This document shows, in pieces, positions 43,751 through 52,631 of a DNA stretch of 64,000 nt. Where the stretch lies: the NCBI GenBank assembly GCA_001270045.2, contig DF970686.1, positions 62,001 to 126,000 on the forward strand. The letters are read 5' to 3'. This DNA is from Bacteroidales bacterium 6E (lineage in GTDB: Bacteria > Bacteroidota > Bacteroidia > Bacteroidales > Prolixibacteraceae). The position numbers were made by a program, and so were the translations under genes. How positions within the stretch are numbered: the stretch's first letter is position 1; each line of letters opens with the position of its first letter. The notes below the pieces were generated by a model, which made no database searches, was not told the DNA's origin, and worked only from the letters and a program-made list of their open reading frames with translations.

Positions 43751-43818
43751 TAAAGGAGTCGTGACCAAGGGAATGAAGAAAATGAAAAGTGAACAAGAAA
43801 TTCAAATAGAAATCAATC

Positions 43819-45084
43819 ATGTTTGATATAGATCGCTGGAATGAAATATGGCATGCACTGACCAAGAATAAAGTCCGAAGCCTGTTAACTGCCTTTGGGG
43901 TTTTCTGGGGAATCTTCATGCTTATCATCATGTCGGGAGCCAGCAACGGACTGAAAAACGGTATTGTTGAGGGTGTTGCCAAGTTTGCCACCAATTCTGC
44001 CTTTATCTGGACCGACAGGACCAGTGAACCTTACAAGGGATTTACGAGGGGAAGATATTGGCTTTTCAATTCAGACGACCTGGTGTATCTTAAAGCAAAT
44101 GTGCCTGAAATGGAATTCCTCACTCCGAAGAACTTTGGACAGTTTGGAGCAGCCAATAATGTTATCAGGGGTAGGTTATCCGGATCATATAACGTAAAAG
44201 GCGATTATCCCGATTATGTCAAGATTGATCCATATACCATCGTATACGGAAGATGGATCAACGAGATGGATATCCGTGACCGTCGAAAGGTGTGTGTGAT
44301 CGGCGAAAAGGTATATGAGACTCTTTTTGAAGCTAACGAAGACCCATTGGGTGAATACTTGAAGATTTCAGGGGTATATTATCAGGTTGTCGGGGTCATC
44401 AGGCCCGAAACCCGTGTCAACATAAACGGCAGGGCTGAAGAATCTGTTTTCCTGCCATTCACAACCATGCAGCAAACCTTCAATATGGGCGATCAGGTGC
44501 ACTTTTTGGCATTTACCGCAAAAAAGGGAGTTCCGGTTTCTGTGGTCGAGGAGAAGGTAAAAACCATTCTCAAGAAGCGACACAGCATTTCGCCAACCGA
44601 TACACAAGCTCTTCAGAGCGTCAATATTGAAAAACAATTCCAACAAATCAGTGGCTTGTTTCTGGGAATAGGAATTCTCACCTGGATTGTTGGCATTGGG
44701 ACGCTTATGGCAGGGGTAATCGGCGTAAGCAACATTATGCTCGTTATTGTCAGGGAACGAACCAAAGAAATTGGAGTCCAGCGTGCACTTGGAGCAAGGC
44801 CTTCGACCATTATATCCCAGATCATGCTTGAAAGTGTGGTATTGACCACTGTGGCCGGTTACATTGGACTTTCCCTCGGGGTTGGTCTGCTCGAATTGGT
44901 AAACAAGGCCTTGGAAATGCAAGCAAAAGGAGGTGACGAAATATTCTTCCGCCACCCTGAAGTGAACCTAAACATTGCCTTGGCGTCATTGGCAGTCTTA
45001 GTGATTGCAGGACTATTTGCAGGTTCAATTCCGGCAAAAAGAGCACTAAGCATAAAACCTATTGAAGCCCTTCGGGAAGAATGA
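43819..45084 (+). CDS. MacB/FtsX-type ABC permease, second copy
   Basis: 421 residues with the same architecture as the preceding gene: N-terminal helix (LLTAFGVFWGIFMLIIMSGAS), periplasmic domain and C-terminal FtsX helices (LTWIVGIGTLMAGVIGVSNIMLVIVRERTKEIGVQRALGARP ... LFAGSIPAKRALSIKPIEALREE). The two share their first ten residues almost exactly (MFDID-W-E-W/I), marking a tandem duplication, but the periplasmic domains have diverged. It probably forms the other half of a heterodimeric exporter. Followed 68 bp later by the adaptor gene. Confidence 0.95.
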   Translation: MFDIDRWNEIWHALTKNKVRSLLTAFGVFWGIFMLIIMSGASNGLKNGIVEGVAKFATNSAFIWTDRTSEPYKGFTRGRYWLFNSDDLVYLKANVPEMEFLTPKNFGQFGAANNVIRGRLSGSYNVKGDYPDYVKIDPYTIVYGRWINEMDIRDRRKVCVIGEKVYETLFEANEDPLGEYLKISGVYYQVVGVIRPETRVNINGRAEESVFLPFTTMQQTFNMGDQVHFLAFTAKKGVPVSVVEEKVKTILKKRHSISPTDTQALQSVNIEKQFQQISGLFLGIGILTWIVGIGTLMAGVIGVSNIMLVIVRERTKEIGVQRALGARPSTIISQIMLESVVLTTVAGYIGLSLGVGLLELVNKALEMQAKGGDEIFFRHPEVNLNIALASLAVLVIAGLFAGSIPAKRALSIKPIEALREE

Positions 45085-45152
45085 CCTTTAAGGCTAAAGA
45101 TATTATTCAGTATAAATGCAAAAATTAGAAACAATCAAAAAATATTCAGACA

Positions 45153-46286
45153 ATGAAAAAAGCACTTAGAATCATCGGCCTGATAACCCTGGCAGCCATA
45201 TTTTTAGGTACTCTGGGGTTCTTGTACAAGAAATCAAAACCTGAACCGGATAAATTTGAGGTTAAATCTCCGGAGGTCAACAGTATCGTCAAAAAAACGG
45301 TGGCTACCGGTTCGGTTGAACCACGAAGGGAAATCGAAATCAAACCTCAGGTTTCCGGAATTATCGATGAGATATTTATTGAAGCCGGAACCATGGTACG
45401 CAAGGGAGATGTACTGGCAAGGGTCAACATTATCCCGGATATGGTAAACCTGAACAATGCAGAATCAAGGGTTAACCGGGCGCAATTGAACTTTGAAGAT
45501 GCGAAGATTGACTATGAACGTCAGGCAACCTTATTCAAAAAGCAGGTAATCTCGAAAGAGGAATACCAAAAGGCAAGGTTATCCTACGAATCTTCACGTG
45601 AAGAACTTGAAGCAGCCGAGAACAACCTTGAACTCATCAGAAAGGGAGTCACAAAGTCATCAGCTACTACGACCAATACGCTCATACGTTCGACCATTGA
45701 CGGTATGGTGTTGGATGTACCTGTGAAGGAGGGTTTTTCGGTCATTCAGGCCAATACCTTCAATGCCGGGACAACCATAGCCATAGTTGCCGACATGAAA
45801 GACATGATTTTCATCGGAAAAGTAGATGAAACGGAAGTGGGCAAAATTACGGAAGGGATGAATATTGAGCTTACCATCGGGGCCATTGACGACGAAAAGT
45901 ACGATGCCGTATTGAAGTATATCGCACCAAAAGGAAAATCGGAAAACGGAGCCATTCAATTTGAGATCAAGGCTGACGTTATTCTGAAGGAAGGACAGTT
46001 TATCCGGTCAGGATACAGCGCCAATGCGAATATTGTACTGGCACGTCGCGACAGTGTTGTCACCATACCCGAAGGTCTGCTCCATTTCGACAAAGACACG
46101 GCCTATGTCGAAGTGGAAATAGGAGAGCAGGAATTTGAAAAACGAATCGTCAAAACCGGATTATCAGACGGCATCAACATCGAAATCGTGGAAGGGCTGA
46201 AAATGGAAGACAAGGTAAAGGGTGAAAAGCTGGATCTGAAAAAGCTGAAGGCTGAAGAAAAGGCAAAAACTAAAGAACAAGCCTAA
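45153..46286 (+). CDS. Efflux periplasmic adaptor (MacA/HlyD family)
   Basis: 377 residues. One N-terminal membrane anchor (IIGLITLAAIFLGTLGFLY) is followed by a lipoyl half-motif (VEPRREIEIKPQVSGIIDEIFIEAGTMVRKGDVLARV). A coiled-coil hairpin follows, about residues 100-165 (LNNAESRVNRAQLNFEDAKIDYERQATLFKKQVISKEEYQKA), then the second lipoyl half and a beta-barrel domain. The C-terminus is Lys/Glu rich. It bridges the inner-membrane ABC complex and the TolC-like channel encoded on either side. No lipobox, so it is anchored by its helix as in MacA. Confidence 0.95.
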   Translation: MKKALRIIGLITLAAIFLGTLGFLYKKSKPEPDKFEVKSPEVNSIVKKTVATGSVEPRREIEIKPQVSGIIDEIFIEAGTMVRKGDVLARVNIIPDMVNLNNAESRVNRAQLNFEDAKIDYERQATLFKKQVISKEEYQKARLSYESSREELEAAENNLELIRKGVTKSSATTTNTLIRSTIDGMVLDVPVKEGFSVIQANTFNAGTTIAIVADMKDMIFIGKVDETEVGKITEGMNIELTIGAIDDEKYDAVLKYIAPKGKSENGAIQFEIKADVILKEGQFIRSGYSANANIVLARRDSVVTIPEGLLHFDKDTAYVEVEIGEQEFEKRIVKTGLSDGINIEIVEGLKMEDKVKGEKLDLKKLKAEEKAKTKEQA

Positions 46287-46329
46287 TTTCCAATGACCAT
46301 TCACAAGCTCAATAAATATTCATAAACCA

Positions 46330-46337
46330 TACCTTTG
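46330..46337 (+). promoter_or_regulatory. Possible internal -7 box before the TolC gene
   Basis: TACCTTTG matches TAnnTTTG and lies 22-29 bp before the ATG at 46359, in the 72-bp gap after the adaptor gene. It may give the channel gene a separate promoter. No -33 element seen. Confidence 0.4.
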
Positions 46338-46358
46338 ATAATCTATAAATTCAGTCGC

Positions 46359-47714
46359 ATGAAAAGGTACACCAACATCCTGATGCTCCTCATCCTGATC
46401 ATTCCGGGCAAGTCGGTTCTTGCACAGGAAACCTGGTCTTTGCAGCGATGCATCAACTATGCATTAGAAAATAACATCCAGATCAAGCAACAGTCAGTAG
46501 CGGTTGATTACCAGGAAAACCAGGTCAATCAGGCACGTTACGACAGGTTGCCAAACCTGAACGGCCAGTTGGCCAACAATTACAATTTCGGCAGGTCACT
46601 TACTTACCAGAATACTTACGAGAACACCAATTCAACCAGTTTAAGTGGTTATCTGGGAACAGAAGTTACCCTTTGGAACGGATTTACCTTACAAAATGTG
46701 ATCAGGCAGCGCGAACTTGACCTGAAAGCAACATTGCAGGATATGCAAAAAGCAAAAGATGACCTGGTTTTGGGTATCGCGGCCATGTATCTGGAGATTC
46801 TGTTTGCAGAAGAACTTAACCTGATTGACCAGAACCAGGCCGACATAACCCGCCAACAGATTGAAAAAACCAGGCAATTGGTGGAAGCAGGTCGTGTAGC
46901 TATGGGAACATTACTTGAAATAGAAGCACAGTTGGCCAATGAGGAACTTCAGGTCGTCAACAGCCAAAACCGGATCCAATTAGCATACCTGAATCTTTAC
47001 CAGCTGTTGGAGTTGCCCATGGCCCAATCGTTCAAGGTTGAGAAACCACTTATTCCGGATCTAAATACCTCACCCGTGACATATAATTCGCTGGAGATTT
47101 TCAGAAATGCCATGCAAACACGTCCCGAGATCCTGGCCTCCCAATTAAGGGTTGAAAGTGCACAAAGACAACTTGATCAGGCCAAAGGAGCCCAGTTTCC
47201 ACGACTTACATTTGGAGCCAATTATTACAACAATTACAACGATAACTATTTCAGGGCGATAGACAATGATCCAACAAAAACGGAAGTCATTCCTTTGAAG
47301 GATCAGCTAACCAACAACAAACGGTATGGATTCGGATTTACCCTGAATATTCCAATCTTCAACCGAATGCAGGTTCGCACCGGAATTTCAAATGCACAAT
47401 TACAGATTAACGATTATGAATTCCGTCTTCAGACAGCCAGAAATTCTCTCCAGAAAGATATCGAACAAGCTTACACCAATGCAGTGGCAGCCCTGAAGCG
47501 TTACGCATCAAGCGAGAAAGCAGTTGAATCATCGGAGGAAGCATTCCGATACACCGAAGAGAAATATAACGTCGGGATGGTTACCACTGTTGAATACAAC
47601 CAGATCAAGAATAATTTAACTGCTGCCCGCTCACAATTGTTACAGGCACGTTATGAGTATATTTTCAGGACAAAGATTCTGGATTTCTATAACGGGGTTC
47701 CGATTACACTCTAG
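46359..47714 (+). CDS. TolC-family outer membrane efflux protein
   Basis: 451 residues from the ATG at 46359; the in-frame TTG at 46335 overlaps a promoter-like box and is not preferred. Signal peptide: MKRYTNILMLLILIIPGKSVLAQ. The mature protein shows the TolC repeat pattern: WSLQRCINYALENNIQIKQQ at the N-terminus, long amphipathic helices (LEIEAQLANEELQVVNSQNRIQLAYLNLYQLLELP) and a second half starting RPEILASQLRVESAQRQLDQAKGAQFPRLTFGANYYNNY. It forms a trimeric channel across the outer membrane and completes the tripartite exporter. A strong terminator follows. Confidence 0.95.
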   Translation: MKRYTNILMLLILIIPGKSVLAQETWSLQRCINYALENNIQIKQQSVAVDYQENQVNQARYDRLPNLNGQLANNYNFGRSLTYQNTYENTNSTSLSGYLGTEVTLWNGFTLQNVIRQRELDLKATLQDMQKAKDDLVLGIAAMYLEILFAEELNLIDQNQADITRQQIEKTRQLVEAGRVAMGTLLEIEAQLANEELQVVNSQNRIQLAYLNLYQLLELPMAQSFKVEKPLIPDLNTSPVTYNSLEIFRNAMQTRPEILASQLRVESAQRQLDQAKGAQFPRLTFGANYYNNYNDNYFRAIDNDPTKTEVIPLKDQLTNNKRYGFGFTLNIPIFNRMQVRTGISNAQLQINDYEFRLQTARNSLQKDIEQAYTNAVAALKRYASSEKAVESSEEAFRYTEEKYNVGMVTTVEYNQIKNNLTAARSQLLQARYEYIFRTKILDFYNGVPITL

Positions 47715-47770
47715 TTGAAATTGTCAGGCATAATCAAATCAGATAGTCTGATTCAAAAATATAGTACAAA

Positions 47771-47811
47771 AATAGAGGGTGTACTGATTTACCGGGACAC
47801 CCTCTATTTTT
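47771..47811 (+). terminator. Intrinsic terminator of the efflux operon
   Basis: AATAGAGGGTGT (47771-47782) pairs perfectly with ACACCCTCTATT (47797-47808), 14-nt loop, followed by T residues to 47811. It ends the five-gene exporter unit; an A-rich start lets it also act on the minus strand. Confidence 0.88.
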
Positions 47812-47889
47812 ATAAATCTCTACAAGGCAGATCTCAATTAATCAGCCAAATAATACACTACCATATGAGATTAGTCTGTCTTGGATAAT

Positions 47890-49767
47890 CTACTTCGTAT
47901 CCATCTTTAACACCACAAAAGAATGGGGCTTCAGGTTCAGGTCAAATATCTGGTTAACCAAAGGATCAGTTCCGCGGCGTGGAGTCTCCCTTTTCCTTGG
48001 TTGATAAATTTCTCCGGTTTCAAGATTGGTCAGTGTCAGGCAATTTTCATCTGCAACCACTTTAATATCCACGGTCGTATCTGCAAATGATTCAACAATA
48101 AAAGAGTGGTTATCGTATACAAAAATGCTGGTCTTGCCCGGAGCTTCTATCTGAACCGGCATTTCCACATTCAAGACCTGCCTGATCCGGTTAAGTACAA
48201 GTTCGGGCAGGTGATAGAGATCAACGAAGTTGTCGGGGATTGTCAGAACATAGAGCTGCCCCTTACCATATCCGGCTGAGTGAAGTATTGGCCAACCATT
48301 CGTGTCGTCAAGAGCAGAGACTTCCTCCCAGGAATCATTGGTTAGGTATGCTATCTGTGGAATCAGGATTTCCCGTTCACTAATGGCGGTACCCCGCCAT
48401 CCGACAGCAAATTCACTGACCAGTGCAGTTCGGCCAGTAACCCTGAGTTCTGCAATGTCACTCATTCCCTTTTCCTGCAATTCCCTGAGCAGCCCTGATG
48501 TGATGACGGCAATATTTCCATCCCTTACGTGCTCCTTAATCTTTTCGACAATGTCAGGATCAAAAGCAGCAGACTGTGTCAGGAACACGACTTTGTCATC
48601 TTTTGGAAATTCAGGAACAAGATCCATGGGGATGCCAATCATGCCCATGAAATTTTGCAGAAAGTCCTCACCAACAGAATGATATGGCTTATAACTCTTG
48701 ATTCCTATTGGGTTACCAAGGAGACCAAGGAATTTATCGACCTTCTCGAAGGTATATCCTGCAGCCCGGGCAAAAGTTGAAGGTTGGATCACCCTCCCAT
48801 CAGGAAGGTTTATAGGCTTCATCATTTCAACAAAATCAAAACTTGTTCCCTGACCCTGCCAGGGAGCTTTTAATTGTTCCCTGATAGGATACTGCAACTG
48901 CCTGATATCAAATAACGTGACCTCAGGGGTATTTGCAAAAAGCGTAATCCACAATTGTTCGGCATAACGGTCCATCGTACGGAGACCTCCGGTATCAACC
49001 CAGCCACCTCCATTACCTCCAGGTTTCAGATTTTCGAAATACCTGTATACCAGGTAGCCAAGGTATGGCTGTAGATGTTGGTTACCTGAAGGATCACGGG
49101 TTTCGGTACCGGTATACAGACCATCAAACATGGCTGGTTCCTCTTCAAGGTTGAATCCCAGGCCCTGGAAGTGTTCATACCAGTTTGGATACTTAATGAC
49201 CACCTTAACATTAGGATTTACCGCTTTTGCAGTATTAATGACAAGATCCCTCGCAGCATCTTTCATCAATTCAATCCTGTATTCAGTCCAGCTTTTCGTA
49301 CCTTTTGCCTCAATGCATAATTCGCACTTGCAGTTAGTAAAGAAGAAATCATCGAGAATGATTTCATCAAAGTTGCGGGCTGTATGTTCAACAATCTCCC
49401 TGACCTTGGCCCTATGTTCAGGGTTGGTGTAGCAAAAGGTCTCAAAGCGATTGCTTTCATCCACGGTAAGCGTGATTCCACCCGCAGTCTCAATTCCATG
49501 ACCATGAAAAAATCGTTTGGCAGCATCAAGTGTTGCCTGGTCAACTATTAATAAGTCGCGGTGAGTCTCGAGATAGATCTTGTTGACTTTAACCTGGTCG
49601 GTAACCAGTTTCCATAAAGGCTCCAAATAGGCAGGATCACCCATTTTTGCAGTTTCATACGAGCGTGAATAAACCGCCACCCTAAAATTCTCATAATTCA
49701 CAGGTTGGCCGATCAGGGGGGTCAATGTTATTGTCATAAAAAGAACGGATAGATAAAAGCTTTTCAT
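47890..49767 (-). CDS. Secreted glycosidase-like protein with GH42-like features
   Basis: 625 residues with a signal peptide (MKSFYLSVLFMTITLTPLIGQ). The N-terminal ~330 residues read as a (beta/alpha)8 barrel: EIILDDFFFTNCKCELCIEAKG is reminiscent of the Cys cluster (CxCxxC) of GH42 beta-galactosidases, followed by VVIKYPNWYEHFQGLGFNLEEE and LFANTPEVTLFDI. About residues 375-470 (VVFLTQSAAFDPDIVEKIKEHVRDGNIAVITSGLL) resemble the GATase-like trimerisation domain of GH42. The C-terminus looks like a beta-sandwich. In GH42 the acid/base is an Asn-Glu pair near the Cys cluster; here the strand carries Asp-Asp instead. I cannot place it in a defined GH family. It lies 67 bp downstream of the GH2 gene, probably co-transcribed for polysaccharide or glycoconjugate breakdown. 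Confidence 0.6.
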   Translation of the reverse strand: MKSFYLSVLFMTITLTPLIGQPVNYENFRVAVYSRSYETAKMGDPAYLEPLWKLVTDQVKVNKIYLETHRDLLIVDQATLDAAKRFFHGHGIETAGGITLTVDESNRFETFCYTNPEHRAKVREIVEHTARNFDEIILDDFFFTNCKCELCIEAKGTKSWTEYRIELMKDAARDLVINTAKAVNPNVKVVIKYPNWYEHFQGLGFNLEEEPAMFDGLYTGTETRDPSGNQHLQPYLGYLVYRYFENLKPGGNGGGWVDTGGLRTMDRYAEQLWITLFANTPEVTLFDIRQLQYPIREQLKAPWQGQGTSFDFVEMMKPINLPDGRVIQPSTFARAAGYTFEKVDKFLGLLGNPIGIKSYKPYHSVGEDFLQNFMGMIGIPMDLVPEFPKDDKVVFLTQSAAFDPDIVEKIKEHVRDGNIAVITSGLLRELQEKGMSDIAELRVTGRTALVSEFAVGWRGTAISEREILIPQIAYLTNDSWEEVSALDDTNGWPILHSAGYGKGQLYVLTIPDNFVDLYHLPELVLNRIRQVLNVEMPVQIEAPGKTSIFVYDNHSFIVESFADTTVDIKVVADENCLTLTNLETGEIYQPRKRETPRRGTDPLVNQIFDLNLKPHSFVVLKMDTK

Positions 49768-49833
49768 TTTCAGCTTATTTGGTTTTAGTATGGTCAGGAT
49801 TTAAAGAAACCATCAACCGGAATAACCAGTTGA

Positions 49834-52362
49834 TCAGTTAAACACTAGAGATTGTTCGGCAGACTTCAAACCGTCAGAATTTGCCCTTAAGACTGCCTTG
49901 CCGCTTACTTTTGGCGATCTCACAATCACCAGGCATTTTCCGAAAAATGCTTTTCTGTAAAAAGCCTGGAATGGCTCATGGCTGACAGGATTTCCGTTGT
50001 CGACACCGGCGATTGTTGCATCGCCATCTATTTCGAAGTTTACCAGTTGATCGGCATTTGGCACCAGATTTCCCTCATTATCGATAATTTCGACTGTGAT
50101 GAACGAGAGATCTTTGCCATCGGCCGAGATTTCACTACGGTCAGCTGTCAGCCTGATCCTGGCAGGTTCTCCGGCCGTTTTGACCTCACGTGTCAATACT
50201 TCCCGACCATCCTTTTTTGAAACAGCACGTATGATTCCCGGTTCCCAAGCGACTCTCCACGAAACATGTAAAGTTTCTTCAGTCTTGGATTTAGCTCCCA
50301 GCGACTTGCCATTCAGGAAAAGTTCAACCTCCGGAGTACTGGTATAAGCCCATACATCAACCGAATCACCTTGTTTCCAATTCCAGTGAGGAAATACATG
50401 CAGGACATCCTTCTGTGTCCACTCACTCTGGTACATATAGTAAACATCCTTTGGAAAGCCCGCCAGGTCGATGATTCCGAAATAGGAGCTCCGTGAAGGC
50501 CACCAATACGGGGTTGGTTCACCGAGGTAGTCAAATCCTGTCCAGATATAAGTACCTGCAATGTGGTCATATTTCTTTACTATCTTCCAGCTGTTTTCAT
50601 GGGTTGATCCCCACGGAACGTGGCAATTATCATAGGAAGAACATTGCTGTTCCGGATTGCCATGCGGAATACGGCTTAATGACCCGATGTGAGGCCATAT
50701 AAACATGCTGTCGGAAGGCATTTGATAGAAACCACGTGTCATTAATCCAGAGGTAGATTCACTGACAATAAACCGCTTTTCGGGATAGACATCGTGAAAT
50801 CCTGCAAAGTATGACTCATGATAATTGAACCCATATAGGTCGAGCGCTTCCGATTTGAAAAGATTATTCCATGGATTGACTTCATTGCATCCGGCAGTAA
50901 CGGGACGGGTAGGATCCAACTCCTTGACCATGGCAGCCAGTTTTGCGGTCAGCAATGAATTCACAGACATTTCACCTGAATTGACAGAGGCAGGATCAAT
51001 GTTCTTTTCGAAATTCAACAAAAGGTTTGCCTGTTCAATATTGAGTGTGTCGGCATCAACATGTTCCCATTGCTCGAGAACCTCATTGCCGATGCTCCAC
51101 ATGAAGACAGAGGCATGGTTGCGGTCGCGAAGGATATGGTCGGTCAGGTCGCGTTCGTGCCATTCCGGAAAGTGTCTGGAATAGTCATAAGGCGTTTTCT
51201 TTTTTCGCCACATGTCGAAAGTCTCATTCTGGACTATGAATCCCATTCTATCACACAATTCAAGCAATTCGGGGGCAGGAGGATTATGGGAGGTTCGAAT
51301 TGAATTACATCCCATTTCCCGCAGTATCTCTAACTGTCTTTCAAGGGCCCGGGTGTTAACTGCAGCCCCAAGGCTTCCCAGGTCATGGTGCTGGCATACG
51401 CCAAGAATCTTCATTTTCTTCCCATTTAATGAAAATCCCTCATAAGGATCGAATTCAAAAAAGCGAATTCCGAAAGTCGTTTCATAACTGTCTGTCAATT
51501 CTTCTTCCTGGTACACTTCAGTTACTGCCTTATAGAGTAAAGGATTATCCGTACTCCATAGTTCCGGATTTTTCACTTCCATCTTTTGTGAAATCTTTCC
51601 TTCAGCAGCGGGATCAATTGACAATTCTGACTTTGCCGATCCCACTTCCTTGCCGGAAGGGTCAAGGATGGTGGTTACGACCGTTGCGTTTGTGGCTATC
51701 TCCAATCGGTTGTCCACCCTGGTTTCAATGGAAACAACTGCCTTCTGGCTGGATACCTCGGGTGTTGTAACATAGGTCCCCCAATGGGCAACATGGAGTG
51801 GGGCTGTTTTCACCAGCCACACATTCCGGTAGATACCGGAGCCTGAATACCATCTTGAATTGGGCTGAACACTGTTGTCGACCTTCACTGCGATGACATT
51901 TTCGCCATCTCCAAAATTCAGGTAAGGAGTAAGGTCATATCGGAAGGAAATATACCCATATGGCCGAATCCCCAAATAATGACCGTTGATCCAGACTTCA
52001 CTTTCCTGATAGACACCATCAAAATCTATAAAAAACATTTTCCCCCTCTCTGATTCTGATATTGAGAATGATTTCCGGTACCATCCTATTCCACCAGGAA
52101 GTGCACCACCACCAGGAGACGCAGGATGATCCTTGCTGAATTCCCCCTCGATACTCCAATCGTGTGGGACATCAAGTGTTCGCCATTGCTGGTCGTTGAA
52201 TTCTGGCAATTCTGCATCATCAGGATCTCCCAAATAGAACTTCCAGGATTCATTGAAACTAATCCTCTCTCGTTGACTGACTTTTTCACTCGAAACGGAG
52301 CATCCCATGATAAGGGAAATAGATGTTATAATCAGAAGTAATGTGATATTTCGGCTGATCAT
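49834..52362 (-). CDS. GH2 family beta-galactosidase-like lipoprotein
   Basis: 842 residues from the ATG at 52362 (frame open further upstream but the lipoprotein signal LLLIITSISLIMGC begins here; Cys ~20). Domains in order: sugar-binding jelly roll (FNESWKFYLGDPDD...WRTLDVPHDWSIEGEF...GGIGWYRKSF), immunoglobulin-like domain, the GH2 barrel with acid/base Glu in WSIGNEVLEQW and nucleophile Glu in IVSESTSGLMTRG, then a DUF4982-like and Ig-like C-terminus (IRLTADRSEISADGKDLSFITVEI). It hydrolyses terminal beta-galactosides or related linkages at the cell surface or in the periplasm. No SusCD pair is present, so it is not a full polysaccharide utilisation locus. Followed by the GH42-like gene. 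Confidence 0.93.
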   Translation of the reverse strand: MISRNITLLLIITSISLIMGCSVSSEKVSQRERISFNESWKFYLGDPDDAELPEFNDQQWRTLDVPHDWSIEGEFSKDHPASPGGGALPGGIGWYRKSFSISESERGKMFFIDFDGVYQESEVWINGHYLGIRPYGYISFRYDLTPYLNFGDGENVIAVKVDNSVQPNSRWYSGSGIYRNVWLVKTAPLHVAHWGTYVTTPEVSSQKAVVSIETRVDNRLEIATNATVVTTILDPSGKEVGSAKSELSIDPAAEGKISQKMEVKNPELWSTDNPLLYKAVTEVYQEEELTDSYETTFGIRFFEFDPYEGFSLNGKKMKILGVCQHHDLGSLGAAVNTRALERQLEILREMGCNSIRTSHNPPAPELLELCDRMGFIVQNETFDMWRKKKTPYDYSRHFPEWHERDLTDHILRDRNHASVFMWSIGNEVLEQWEHVDADTLNIEQANLLLNFEKNIDPASVNSGEMSVNSLLTAKLAAMVKELDPTRPVTAGCNEVNPWNNLFKSEALDLYGFNYHESYFAGFHDVYPEKRFIVSESTSGLMTRGFYQMPSDSMFIWPHIGSLSRIPHGNPEQQCSSYDNCHVPWGSTHENSWKIVKKYDHIAGTYIWTGFDYLGEPTPYWWPSRSSYFGIIDLAGFPKDVYYMYQSEWTQKDVLHVFPHWNWKQGDSVDVWAYTSTPEVELFLNGKSLGAKSKTEETLHVSWRVAWEPGIIRAVSKKDGREVLTREVKTAGEPARIRLTADRSEISADGKDLSFITVEIIDNEGNLVPNADQLVNFEIDGDATIAGVDNGNPVSHEPFQAFYRKAFFGKCLVIVRSPKVSGKAVLRANSDGLKSAEQSLVFN

Positions 52363-52585
52363 AAGTTTGATTTTTAAGTTTGGTTCTAAAAAACAGATTA
52401 TATCCTCGCTTGTATTTGTAAGGCCTTGCTTACAATTCATTGACAATTTCAGATTCAGTCCAATTCCCAAATAAAGATAGACAAAATATTATAATTGTCG
52501 TTTATACAATTTGTAAAGTTAAGGCAGATTAGACGATAAAAGCAATGGCTATTTTGTTTTTTTTTGAATGAAAAACAAAAAAAGA

Positions 52586-52608
52586 AAGCTGGCTTATGTG
52601 GCCAGCTT
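52586..52608 (-). terminator. Intrinsic terminator after sprA
   Basis: AAGCTGGC (52586-52593) and GCCAGCTT (52601-52608) form an 8-bp stem, 7-nt loop. On the minus strand it is followed by TCTTTTTTTG. It lies 23 bp past the sprA stop. Confidence 0.88.
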
Positions 52609-52631
52609 CAAATATGTTATACAGACATTTG

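Noticed and set aside
51290-51310. GGTTCGAATT resembling a tRNA T-loop
   Set aside because: No acceptor or anticodon stem can be drawn around it and it lies inside the GH2 reading frame.
47890-52362. Polysaccharide utilisation locus
   Set aside because: Two glycosidases only; no SusC/SusD pair, sensor-regulator or transporter adjoins them.
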